This document shows positions 6,681 to 14,445 of a DNA stretch of 64,000 nt, one piece after another. The stretch is taken from positions 1 through 64,000 of the forward strand of contig WSYE01000007.1 of NCBI GenBank assembly GCA_009773665.1, written 5' to 3'. Below the pieces are notes generated by a model. The model worked only from the letters and a program-made list of their open reading frames with translations. It was not told where the DNA came from and did not search any database. Origin of the DNA: Desulfovibrionaceae bacterium. Its GTDB lineage: Bacteria > Desulfobacterota > Desulfovibrionia > Desulfovibrionales > Desulfovibrionaceae. Numbering within the stretch: the stretch's first letter is position 1; each line of letters opens with the position of its first letter. A program made the position numbers and the translations under genes.

Positions 6681-9434
6681 CTAGTGCGCCAGACCCCAGT
6701 CGCCCCCGACTCCCACGTCGGCCACCAGGGGCACGGAAAGCTCTACCACCCCGGTCATGAGTGAAGCCAGACGGTCCCCGGCCTCGCGCGCCGAGGCCTC
6801 GGGCGCCTCCAGCACCAGTTCGTCGTGGATCTGGAGGATGAGCCGCGCATTCAGGCTTTTCAACGTCCCGTCGTGGGCCACGGCGAGCATGGCCATCTTG
6901 ATGATGTCCGCCGCGCTGCCCTGGATCACCGTGTTGACGGCCTGCCTGCGGGCCTGGGCCTCCAATTGGGTGTTTCGTGAGCGGATGTCCGGCAAGAGCC
7001 GCCTGCGTCCGGCCAGCGTGGTGACGAAACCGTTCTCCCTGGCCTGGTCCACCAGGGACTGGTAGTATTCTTTGAGCCTGGACAACCGTTCGAAATATTT
7101 CGCGATAAAGTCTTTGGCCTCGTTCAGTGTCAGACCCAGTTCGCGCCCAAGTTTCTGCGGCCCCATGCCGTAGAGCAGCCCGAAGTTGATGGTCTTGGCC
7201 TGACGGCGCTCCTCGGAGGTGACCTCGCCCTGGGGCTTGTCGAACAAAAGCGCTGCCGTACGTCCGTGGATGTCCTGCCCCAGGCGGAAGGCCTCCATGA
7301 GCGTGGGGTCGCCGGAGAAATGCGCCAGCACCCGAAGCTCGATCTGGGAGTAGTCCGCCGAGGTGAGCAGCATGCCCGGTGCGGCGGTGAACAGAGCGCG
7401 CATGCGCCGCCCCAGGTCGCCGCGCGCGGGGATGTTCTGGAGATTCGGCGCGCTGGAGGAGAGCCTCCCCGTGGCCGTGGTCAGCTGGTTGAACGTGGTG
7501 TGCACGCGCCCGCTTGCGTCGGCAAGGCCTGGCAGCGGCTCCAGATACGTGGAGCGCAGCTTTTCCAGCTTGCGGTATTCCAGGATGGAGTCCAGCAGCG
7601 GATGCTGGCCAGCCAGGCGCTCCAGCACCTCGGCGGAGGTGGAGGCCGCACCGCCGGGGGTCTTGCCCGGGGCCTTGAGCCCGAGCTTGTTGTACAGGAC
7701 GTCGCCCAACTGCTGGCTGGAGCGCACGTTGAAGCGCATCCCGGCCTGCTCGTACATGCGCTCGGTGAGCTCCGAAAGCCGGGTGTTCACCTCTTCGGCA
7801 AAGGCAGCGAAGGCGGCCTTGTCGATGCCGATGCCCGCACGCTCCATGTGCACCAGCACGGGAACCAGGGGCAGCTCCAGGGTGCGCAGCAGCGGGGTCA
7901 GCCCGGCCTGTTCCAGGCGCGCGGCGAAGCGCCGGGCCAGGGCCAGACAGGCCAGCCCCTGCGCGCCGTCCGGGGCTTCCTCCGGGCTGAAACCTGGGTC
8001 GGACCACAAGCTGTCCAGAAGCCTGCCCCAGGAATACACGCGCTCCTCCGGGCTCAAAAGATAGGCGGCCAAGCTCAGATCGAACCATTTGTCCAGGGGC
8101 ACGCGCTCCCACTCGAGGCTGGCCGTCAGCAGATCCTTGAGCGAGGGCGCGGCCACCGAGGCGGCCACGGCCAAGAGCGGCGCAAGCTCCGCCGGGGTGG
8201 CGTCCACCAGCCACTGCTGCCCGGACACGGCCAGCAGGAAGCCGTCGTCCGTGGGGACCAGGGCAATGTTTCTATCCTTATAGGAAGGAAGTTCCGCAAG
8301 GGGCGTGGCCTGCACCGGAGCGGCCTGGGGCGCGGGCTGCGGGACGGCGGTGTAACCAAACAGCGACAACTGCCCTCCACTAGAGGGAGCAGGTGAAGCC
8401 GATAGGGCGGCCTGGGGCGACGACCCGGACACGCCAGCGGCCTTGCCAGCGCCGTTGTCAGCTCCTCCCTCAGGGGCGGCCTCGAACAGCGACGCCCGGC
8501 CTGGCTGATTCGGCTGGCTCTGCCTGGGTGAGCCGTTCTGGCCGTCGGGCGCCCCCTCGCGGGGCAGCTCCCGCAGGAGTGAGCGCAGCTCGTAGGCGTT
8601 CAGGAAATCGATCAACTCCTCGCGGGGCGCGGGGGCCACGGCCAAAGAATCCAGGGTGACGTCCACGGCGGCGTCCAGCTTGAGGCGCGTCAGTTCGCGG
8701 TACACGAAAATGTCTTCCAGGTGCGGCTCGATCTTCTTTCGCCACGCGGGCTTGAGAAGCGCCACGCCCTCGCGCAGTTCCTCGAGGCTCGGGAACTGGG
8801 CCACGATCTCGATGGCAGTCTTGGGGCCGACGCCGGGCACGCCGGGGATGTTGTCGCTGGAGTCGCCGGTGAGGGCCTGGAAATCCGGCCAGAAGGCCGG
8901 GCCGGGGGGGAAATCCGCCCGAAAGTCTCGCAGGGTGGTCAGCTTCTCCTGCTTGCCCGAGGGGTCCCAGAGCAGCACCTGTTCGTCCAGGCACTGGCGC
9001 AGGTCCTTGTCCGCCCCGATGATGACCACCGGTCCTGCGGCTTTGCAGCGCGCGGCCAGGGTGGCGATGGTGTCGTCGGCCTCCACGCCCTCCTCGCGCA
9101 GCACCGGGAAGCCCAGGAGCTTCATGCCCGCGACGATGGGGTCCATCTGCTGGGCCAGGGGCTCCGGCATCTTCTCGCGCTGGGCCTTGTAGGCCGGAAA
9201 AATATCCGCCCTGAAGGAAGGGCCGCGCCCGTCCATGACGAAGGCCGCGTAGCGGGGACGTTCCTCGCGCAGCAAGCGAAGCCCCAGGCGCAAAACGGAA
9301 TAGAGCGCGTTGGTGGGAAACCCGTCGGAGCGCGTGAGGTCGCTGAAGGCGTAGAACCCACGGTATATGAAGGCGGACCCGTCGATCAGGTAGAGCGGCT
9401 CGGAGCCTCTGGGGAGGTGGTCCCTCGGTGGCAT
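6681..9434 (-). CDS. polA: DNA polymerase I
   Basis: 917 aa. Domains in order: a 5'-3' flap exonuclease (1 to about 290; YLIDGSAFIYRGFYA, GVEADDTIA, TGDSSDNIPGVPGVGPKTA), a Pro/Ala/Ser-rich linker (about 295-375), a 3'-5' exonuclease-like fold (about 380-510), and the polymerase domain with intact motif A (SADYSQIELR), motif B (RRQAKTINFGLLYG) and motif C (IHDELVLE). It fills gaps and removes RNA primers and damaged strands. Two oddities are visible. The exonuclease-like domain lacks the DxE metal-binding motif (the strand reads NIALVPTDDGF where active enzymes have DTET), so proofreading is probably absent. The linker carries QLSLF at residues 355-359, an exact match to the sliding-clamp-binding consensus. 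Confidence 0.97.
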   Translation of the reverse strand: MPPRDHLPRGSEPLYLIDGSAFIYRGFYAFSDLTRSDGFPTNALYSVLRLGLRLLREERPRYAAFVMDGRGPSFRADIFPAYKAQREKMPEPLAQQMDPIVAGMKLLGFPVLREEGVEADDTIATLAARCKAAGPVVIIGADKDLRQCLDEQVLLWDPSGKQEKLTTLRDFRADFPPGPAFWPDFQALTGDSSDNIPGVPGVGPKTAIEIVAQFPSLEELREGVALLKPAWRKKIEPHLEDIFVYRELTRLKLDAAVDVTLDSLAVAPAPREELIDFLNAYELRSLLRELPREGAPDGQNGSPRQSQPNQPGRASLFEAAPEGGADNGAGKAAGVSGSSPQAALSASPAPSSGGQLSLFGYTAVPQPAPQAAPVQATPLAELPSYKDRNIALVPTDDGFLLAVSGQQWLVDATPAELAPLLAVAASVAAPSLKDLLTASLEWERVPLDKWFDLSLAAYLLSPEERVYSWGRLLDSLWSDPGFSPEEAPDGAQGLACLALARRFAARLEQAGLTPLLRTLELPLVPVLVHMERAGIGIDKAAFAAFAEEVNTRLSELTERMYEQAGMRFNVRSSQQLGDVLYNKLGLKAPGKTPGGAASTSAEVLERLAGQHPLLDSILEYRKLEKLRSTYLEPLPGLADASGRVHTTFNQLTTATGRLSSSAPNLQNIPARGDLGRRMRALFTAAPGMLLTSADYSQIELRVLAHFSGDPTLMEAFRLGQDIHGRTAALLFDKPQGEVTSEERRQAKTINFGLLYGMGPQKLGRELGLTLNEAKDFIAKYFERLSRLKEYYQSLVDQARENGFVTTLAGRRRLLPDIRSRNTQLEAQARRQAVNTVIQGSAADIIKMAMLAVAHDGTLKSLNARLILQIHDELVLEAPEASAREAGDRLASLMTGVVELSVPLVADVGVGGDWGLAH

Positions 9435-9630
9435 GGGGGAATTCCTTTTTCGGGTCTTCTAGCCGTTCGTGCCTGCCGGGGCAACTGCGGGCCGTGGACA
9501 ACCCGAGAGAAAAAAGGGGTTGCAGGCCCAATCCTCATCTGCTAATCGCCCTACCATGACATCCCCGGTCGCGTCCATGAGGACCACCCGGACATAGAAA
9601 ATGGGCCTTGGCCCATTGTAGGAGGCAACA

Positions 9631-10143
9631 ATGTTAAAATGTCTGAACATAGTCTTGCTGATCTGTTTGAGTGTTGCAGCGTATCACTACCGCCACGAGA
9701 CAGTACAGTTGGAATCCGTTTTGGCTGCGACTGACAATGACAAAGCCGACATGCGTCTGGAATTGGAAAAGGTGCGCGACGAATCCAACCTGTTGCGCCT
9801 GGTGGTCATGGCCAACCTCTCTAAAATTGCCGACCCCATTCCAAACAAATTGCTCACCGTGACCGCCTACTCCAGCGTTGAACTGCGCGAGTTCCCCGAA
9901 CAGCAACTACTCACCGCCTCCCTGTCCAAGCCCAAGGAAGGCGCGATAGCCGTCTCGCGTGACTTATTCAACCAGGGATGGGTGTTCGGCAAAAAGGTCT
10001 ACATCAAGAATCATGGAATTTTCACCATCACCGACCTGATGGGCAACAGCAAAACAAAGCATGTGGACATCTACATGAACGATCAGGACCGCGCCTTACA
10101 GTTCGGAAAGAAGCAGATCGAAGTGGTGCTGCTGGACGTGTAG
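9631..10143 (+). CDS. 3D-domain (RlpA-like barrel) envelope protein
   Basis: 170 aa with a strong ribosome-binding site (AGGAGG, about 7 bases before the ATG). An uncleaved N-terminal membrane anchor or signal (about residues 4-20) is followed by a short helical segment (25-60). The C-terminal domain (about 75-170) has the 3D-domain layout: GAIAVSRDLFNQGWVFGKKV, ITDLMG, then HVDIYMNDQDRALQFGKK, with the aspartates of the TD and VDIY motifs conserved. Related domains (MltA, YabE/Rpf-type) act on peptidoglycan, so a periplasmic cell-wall role is likely but not shown. A perfect hairpin AATGGGCC/GGCCCATT (9600-9617) lies just before the ribosome-binding site and could affect translation. Confidence 0.8.
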   Translation: MLKCLNIVLLICLSVAAYHYRHETVQLESVLAATDNDKADMRLELEKVRDESNLLRLVVMANLSKIADPIPNKLLTVTAYSSVELREFPEQQLLTASLSKPKEGAIAVSRDLFNQGWVFGKKVYIKNHGIFTITDLMGNSKTKHVDIYMNDQDRALQFGKKQIEVVLLDV

Positions 10144-10168
10144 CCCCCCTAACCAACCCACACACTGT

Positions 10169-10195
10169 CAGGGGCTGCGGCCCCTGATTTTTTTT
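10169..10195 (+). terminator. Rho-independent terminator
   Basis: The stem CAGGGGC / GCCCCTG with a four-base loop is followed at once by A and eight T residues. It lies 25 bases after the 3D-domain gene stop. Confidence 0.9.
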
Positions 10196-10353
10196 GCCCT
10201 TTTCATACGATTTGAACTTGGCTATACCTTGCCCGTCGTGGCGAAGCCGTTGCCCATCGAATGGTACGTCCTTCGACATAGTTCCTACTAACTCGTTCTT
10301 CATATTGTTGATTACGGGGCACGCCATTCAGGCGCTCCCCACGGGAGGCACAC

Positions 10354-11721
10354 ATGATACGTCGCGCTCTTGCGCTCACCCTGTGCATTCTGGCCGCCGC
10401 CGCGACGGCCCTGGCCCAGGAGACCCCGCGCATGGACCTGGAAAAATCAGTCCTGCGCGCCATTGAGGCCAACCCACAGATCCAGTCCGCCAAGCAGCAG
10501 ATCTACGGCGCACAGGAAGGCGTACGCGCCTCCGTGGCGGCTTTTGCGCCCGTGGGTACGGTCAACTACACGTCCACATCGAGCACCTCAAGATATCCCG
10601 TGGCGGTGACGAACACCATCAACGGAACCACCCTGACCGGAGCCACCTCCCGCTGGTACGACCCCTCGCTGTTCGCCACGCTTGACCTGAACGTCAGCCA
10701 GCCGCTGTTCACCGGCTTTCGCCTGCTCTCCAGCTACCAGAAGGCCAAGCTGGCCAGGGATCAGGCCGACGCCCTGTTCAAGCGCTCCGAGCTGACGCTC
10801 ATCCGCACGGTGCAGACCGCCTTCCTGACGCTGCTCAAGTCCCGCTCCGACGTGAAGTCCAACCAGGACTCCGTGGCCCGCCTGGATTCGCAGCTCAAAG
10901 TGACCCGCGCCTTTTACGACGTGGGCCTGCGCCCCCGTCTGGACGTGCTCCAGGCCGAGTCCGATCTGGCCAGCGCCGAACAGGCCCTGCTGGCTGCGCA
11001 GAACTCCGTGGACATCCAGCTGGCCCAGCTCAACTCGCTTCTGAACATCCCCCTGGAAAACACCGTGGACTACACGGGCGAGCTGTCCCAGATCCCCTTC
11101 AAGACCACCCTGCAGCAGGCCCTGGACGAGGCCTACATGCAGCGCCCCGACATCGCCATCGCGCTCAAATCCGTGGAGATCGCGGGCAAGGACGCCACCA
11201 TCGCCCTAAGCCCCGCCCTGCCGCAGGTGAGCGCCAACTACGACTACATCCGCCAGGGCGACACCATGGGCCTGCGCGAGAACCTCAGCTCCACGAGTTC
11301 CAGCCTCTACCTTGAGCGCCATCAGTTCCAGCTGAAGTTCACCTGGAAGGCCTGGGACTGGGGCAACACCTTCTTCACCTACCGTCAGGCCAACGACAAC
11401 GTCAAAAAACTCCAAGCCGACCTGGCGCGCCTGCGCCTGGACGTGGGCGCTGAAGTGAAGACCCAGTTCCTGAACATCCAGGACGCCGCCAAGCGCATCA
11501 CCGTGGCCAAGGCCGGCCTCGCCGCCGCCACCGAAGGCTACCGCATGGCCGTGGCCCGCTATCAGGCGCAGGTCGGCACCAACACAGACGTGCTGGACGC
11601 CCAGGCACGCGTGTCGCGCGCCGAGTTCCAGCTCACACAGGCGCTCACCGACTACCAGATCGCCATCGCCAACCTGTACTACTCCGTTGGCCGCAAGAAC
11701 ATGAAGCTGTCCGACCTCTAG
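10354..11721 (+). CDS. TolC-family outer-membrane efflux protein
   Basis: 455 aa with a cleavable signal peptide (MIRRALALTLCILAAAATALAQ) and a GGGAGG ribosome-binding site. The mature part has the duplicated TolC/OEP pattern: two long helical blocks, with LNVSQPLFTGFRLLSSYQKA in the first repeat and LKFTWKAWDWGNTFFTYRQA in the second, and the typical tail AQARVSRAEFQLTQALTDYQIAIANLYYSVG. Such proteins trimerise into an outer-membrane channel plus periplasmic tunnel for type I secretion or RND/ABC efflux. No membrane-fusion protein or pump gene is adjacent, so its partner is elsewhere. Confidence 0.93.
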   Translation: MIRRALALTLCILAAAATALAQETPRMDLEKSVLRAIEANPQIQSAKQQIYGAQEGVRASVAAFAPVGTVNYTSTSSTSRYPVAVTNTINGTTLTGATSRWYDPSLFATLDLNVSQPLFTGFRLLSSYQKAKLARDQADALFKRSELTLIRTVQTAFLTLLKSRSDVKSNQDSVARLDSQLKVTRAFYDVGLRPRLDVLQAESDLASAEQALLAAQNSVDIQLAQLNSLLNIPLENTVDYTGELSQIPFKTTLQQALDEAYMQRPDIAIALKSVEIAGKDATIALSPALPQVSANYDYIRQGDTMGLRENLSSTSSSLYLERHQFQLKFTWKAWDWGNTFFTYRQANDNVKKLQADLARLRLDVGAEVKTQFLNIQDAAKRITVAKAGLAAATEGYRMAVARYQAQVGTNTDVLDAQARVSRAEFQLTQALTDYQIAIANLYYSVGRKNMKLSDL

Positions 11722-11728
11722 AAAAAGA

Positions 11729-11981
11729 CCAGGGCTCTGCCCTGGACCCGCCAGGGGGATGATCCCCCTGGACCCTCAGTTAGCTTCGCATTCATGAGCG
11801 GCAACTGAGGTCTCTGCCTGGGGGCTTGGGGTTGTAACGGACGCGCTTGGCGCGAACGGGACACCCCCAAGCCCCCAGCTGATGAAACCACGGCCTGACG
11901 CGTTCCGACGCGAAGCTACGTAAAAGTTTTTGAAGGAGAGTCCAGAGAGGACGACTTTTTTCCAAAAAGTTTCCTCTCTGG
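11729..11981. repeat. Cluster of nested fold-back repeats after the TolC-like gene
   Basis: The 282-base gap between the TolC-like and HD genes is almost wholly inverted repeats: CCAGGGCTCTGCCCTGG (11729-11745); CCAGGGGGATGATCCCCCTGG (11751-11771); CTGGGGGCTTGGGG paired with CCCCAAGCCCCCAG (11818-11831 / 11865-11878); TAGCTTCGC paired with GCGAAGCTA (11781-11789 / 11910-11918); and CCAGAGAGGA paired with TCCTCTCTGG (11942-11951 / 11972-11981). The first two match the element at 703-753. No gene is seen in it. Confidence 0.7.
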
Positions 11982-12003
11982 CCGCCGGAGGCATCTTCCC
12001 CCC

Positions 12004-12630
12004 ATGACTGACAAGCCCGCATCCACGATAGACATGTCCGGCCGCGAACGCCTCACCCGCATGGCTGACTTCCTCTTCGAGGTGAGCATGCTGCGCCGCA
12101 CGCCCCGCACCGGCTACCAGTTCCTCGGCACAGGCTCCGAGAACGTGGCCGAGCACAGCTTCGGCACGGCGGTGATCGGCTACGCCCTGGCCCACATGGC
12201 CGGGGCCGACGCGGCCAAAACCGTCCTGCTCTGCCTCTTCCACGACATCCACGAGGCCCGCACCGGCGACTTCAACTACGTCAACAAGCTCTACAACACC
12301 CACGACGCGCGCCGCGCCCTGGCCGACGGCCTCAAGGGCACAGGCCTGTCCGAACCGGTACTGACGCTCCACGACGAACTGGAGGACGCGCAGTCCCTGG
12401 AGTCCATCCTGGCCCAGGACGCCGACCAGCTGGACCTGATGGTCAACCTGAAGGAAGCGCTGGATCTCGGCAACACCTACGCCAAGAAGTGGCTGGACTG
12501 CGCCGTGGGCCGGCTGCGCACGCCGCAGGGCCGCGAACTGGCCGAGGCCATCATGACCACGGACCACACCGACTGGTGGTTCCTCGGCCCCGAGGCCTGC
12601 TGGTGGGAACGTAAAAACGGTAAGGTCTGA
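12004..12630 (+). CDS. HD-domain phosphohydrolase (YfbR/HDDC2-like 5'-nucleotidase)
   Basis: 208 aa. The metal-binding HD signature is complete: H in ENVAEHSFGTA, the HD pair in CLFHDIHEARTGD and the late aspartate in LAQDADQLDLM. The order VAEHS...HDxxEA.TGD is that of YfbR/HDDC2 5'-deoxynucleotidases, which dephosphorylate (deoxy)nucleoside monophosphates in the cytoplasm. The ribosome-binding site (GGAGG) is supplied by the end of the upstream repeat cluster. A phosphodiesterase gene follows after 5 bases, so the two probably form an operon. Substrate specificity is inferred from the family. Confidence 0.87.
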   Translation: MTDKPASTIDMSGRERLTRMADFLFEVSMLRRTPRTGYQFLGTGSENVAEHSFGTAVIGYALAHMAGADAAKTVLLCLFHDIHEARTGDFNYVNKLYNTHDARRALADGLKGTGLSEPVLTLHDELEDAQSLESILAQDADQLDLMVNLKEALDLGNTYAKKWLDCAVGRLRTPQGRELAEAIMTTDHTDWWFLGPEACWWERKNGKV

Positions 12631-12635
12631 GGACG

Positions 12636-13121
12636 ATGCGCATCGCGGTTATTTCGGATACCCACCTGGACGCGCCCTCGGACTGGTTCAAGCGCTTCTT
12701 CGACGAACACCTGCTGCCCGCAGATGCGCTCATCCACTGCGGCGACACAACCGGCGTGGCCATGCACGACTATATGGCCCACAACCATCCCAACTTCCAC
12801 GGCGTGGCAGGCAACTGCTGCGACTGGCGCGTGGGGCAGGAGCTCCCGGCCATGCTGCGCCTGAACCTGGGCGGCAGGACCATCGGCGTCACCCACGGCT
12901 GGGGCGACCGCCCGAGCCTGCCAGCCCGCCTGCCCGAGGCCTTCGGGCCGGGGTTCGACCTGATCCTCTTCGGCCATACCCACCGCCAGACCAACATCCG
13001 CTTCGGCGACACTCTGGTGGTGAATCCCGGCAGCCTCTCGGGCGACAAACCCTGCATGGCCTTCATCGACCTGGACGAGGACATCACCGTCGATTTGCGC
13101 TGCTTCAAAAGCCACGCGTGA
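12636..13121 (+). CDS. YfcE/MJ0936-type metallophosphodiesterase
   Basis: 161 aa calcineurin-like phosphoesterase. Motifs in order: SDTHLD, HCGDTTG, GVAGNCCDWR, THGWGD and FGHTHR, with NPGSLSG after them, which is the full dimetal set of the YfcE/MJ0936 family. These small cytoplasmic enzymes hydrolyse phosphodiesters; the physiological substrate is usually unknown. It lies 5 bases after the HD nucleotidase gene and likely shares its transcript. Confidence 0.9.
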   Translation: MRIAVISDTHLDAPSDWFKRFFDEHLLPADALIHCGDTTGVAMHDYMAHNHPNFHGVAGNCCDWRVGQELPAMLRLNLGGRTIGVTHGWGDRPSLPARLPEAFGPGFDLILFGHTHRQTNIRFGDTLVVNPGSLSGDKPCMAFIDLDEDITVDLRCFKSHA

Positions 13122-13222
13122 CCGGGAAACGACACCTCTATATGATGTGGACGTGACACGGACGCAGTAGAGACACGTTTGAGAGCCCAGACGCCGCACT
13201 ACCCCACCTGGAGGGCCTTTCC

Positions 13223-13831
13223 ATGACCGTACAGGAAGCCATCGCCAACCGCCGCTCCATCCGTAAATTCACGGACCAGCCCGTCACTCGTGAACTTTTG
13301 CTCGAACTCATCGAGGCCGCCCGGCTGTCGCCGTCCGGTTGTAACTCCCAGCCCTGGCGCTTCAGGCTGGTCACGGACCACACGGACATCGAGTGGCTCG
13401 GCGGCCCGGCCACGGCAGGGCAACGCTGGGTGGGCAAGGCAGGCGCGGTGATTGTTTGCTGCGTGGACACGTCCGCCTACCTGTGCGATTCGCGCGCCAC
13501 CATCAGGGCGCTGCGGGAGGCAGGACTCATGACCCCGGAATTCGCGCAGGACGTGGACGAATCCTATCTGAAGCCCGCCGAGTCCGGCCCACCGGGGCTG
13601 CTTCGGGGTGCGGCGTCGCTGAATCTGGCCATCGCCATCTCCGCCATGATGCTCCGGGCCGTGGAGCTTGGACTGGGAACCACCTGGATCGGCAGATTGG
13701 AAGAGAAGCTCATCCAGGAGCGGCTTGGGCTGCCCGAAGGGCTCGGCGTGGCGGCCCTCCTGGCAGTGGGGCATCCGGCGGAAGATCCGGCCCCCAGACC
13801 GCGCAAGCCGTTGGATGAAATACTGGTGTAG
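13223..13831 (+). CDS. Nitroreductase-family flavoprotein
   Basis: 202 aa. The N-terminus (AIANRRSIRKFTDQPVTREL, then ARLSPSGCNSQPWRF) is the FMN-binding signature of the nitroreductase family, and the C-terminal part (ELGLGTTWIGRLEEKLIQE, LPEGLGVAALLAVGHPAEDP, RKPLDEIL) is also typical. Enzymes of this fold use NAD(P)H to reduce nitro groups, quinones or flavins. The substrate is not predictable here. It has good spacing to a GGAGG-like site and converges with the STAS gene 7 bases away. Confidence 0.92.
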   Translation: MTVQEAIANRRSIRKFTDQPVTRELLLELIEAARLSPSGCNSQPWRFRLVTDHTDIEWLGGPATAGQRWVGKAGAVIVCCVDTSAYLCDSRATIRALREAGLMTPEFAQDVDESYLKPAESGPPGLLRGAASLNLAIAISAMMLRAVELGLGTTWIGRLEEKLIQERLGLPEGLGVAALLAVGHPAEDPAPRPRKPLDEILV

Positions 13832-13838
13832 TCTGGGT

Positions 13839-14213
13839 TCAGACCTTGAGGACGCGTTCGCGGTTTTCGCGGATGAGATCACGGACGCGGGCCACGGCGG
13901 ACACTTCGTCTTCGGCGATGGGCAGGAGCTTATTGAGGCGCGTGATGACGAAAACGCTCATGATGTCCTCGGACACGCCGAACAGGACGCACACGCCCTC
14001 GTTCTTGCGGCAGTGCAGCAGCACGGTCATGAGTGACTTCATGCCCACGGAATCAATGAAGCCCACCTGGGAAAAATCCAGGGCTGCGGCCCGGGTCGGC
14101 CTGAACACGTCGATGAGGCCCTCGGTGAGTTCGTCGGCGATGCGGGCTTCGATGCGCGGGGTGTTGATGCGCACGATGGACAAACCGTCCTCGTTGCGAA
14201 CGTCGAGCAACAT
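13839..14213 (-). CDS. STAS-domain protein (anti-sigma-factor antagonist-like)
   Basis: 124 aa made up of one STAS domain. The phosphorylatable serine loop is recognisable as VGFIDSVGMKSLMTVL (consensus DSxGxxxL), and the preceding strand is AALDFSQ. Such proteins act in partner-switching cascades with a serine kinase and a phosphatase, controlling sigma factors or other targets. No kinase or phosphatase gene is next to it. It is divergent from sat and convergent with the nitroreductase gene. Confidence 0.87.
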   Translation of the reverse strand: MLLDVRNEDGLSIVRINTPRIEARIADELTEGLIDVFRPTRAAALDFSQVGFIDSVGMKSLMTVLLHCRKNEGVCVLFGVSEDIMSVFVITRLNKLLPIAEDEVSAVARVRDLIRENRERVLKV

Positions 14214-14290
14214 GGTTTACAGTCCTCCTGGTGCTTTCAAGGGCGACGATGCCCGCGCGGAACGAAGTCGTCAAGCCGGGGCGGAATGGC

Positions 14291-14319
14291 TTGACAAGAA
14301 GTCATTTTTTTCACAATAA
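14291..14319 (+). promoter_or_regulatory. Candidate sat promoter with overlapping Rex-like operator
   Basis: TTGACA at 14291-14296 is a perfect -35 box. Weak -10 candidates are CACAAT (14312-14317) or CAATAA (14314-14319). Within it, 14299-14316 resembles the Rex site TTGTGAA-N4-TTCACAA: the right half TTCACAA is exact (14310-14316) and the left half AAGTCAT is poor (3 of 7). Rex is known to control sat in Desulfovibrio; binding here is inference. Confidence 0.42.
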
Positions 14320-14445
14320 CACTCCACGTGAATTTTTTATCATAGGGCGGCCGGGCCCCCTTGGACCCGGACGGATTGATGGCCGCGAAGCGGCTTGGGC
14401 GGCAAGACGAGAAACCACACTATCCGTAAAGGAGAGGAAACAAAC

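Noticed and set aside
5788-8214. An 808-aa minus-strand frame across polA and the TPR gene
   Set aside because: It is a shadow frame with Arg/Gly/Pro bias, overlapping two clear genes.
11776-12567. Minus-strand frame opposite the HD gene
   Set aside because: Antisense shadow of a gene with full catalytic motifs.
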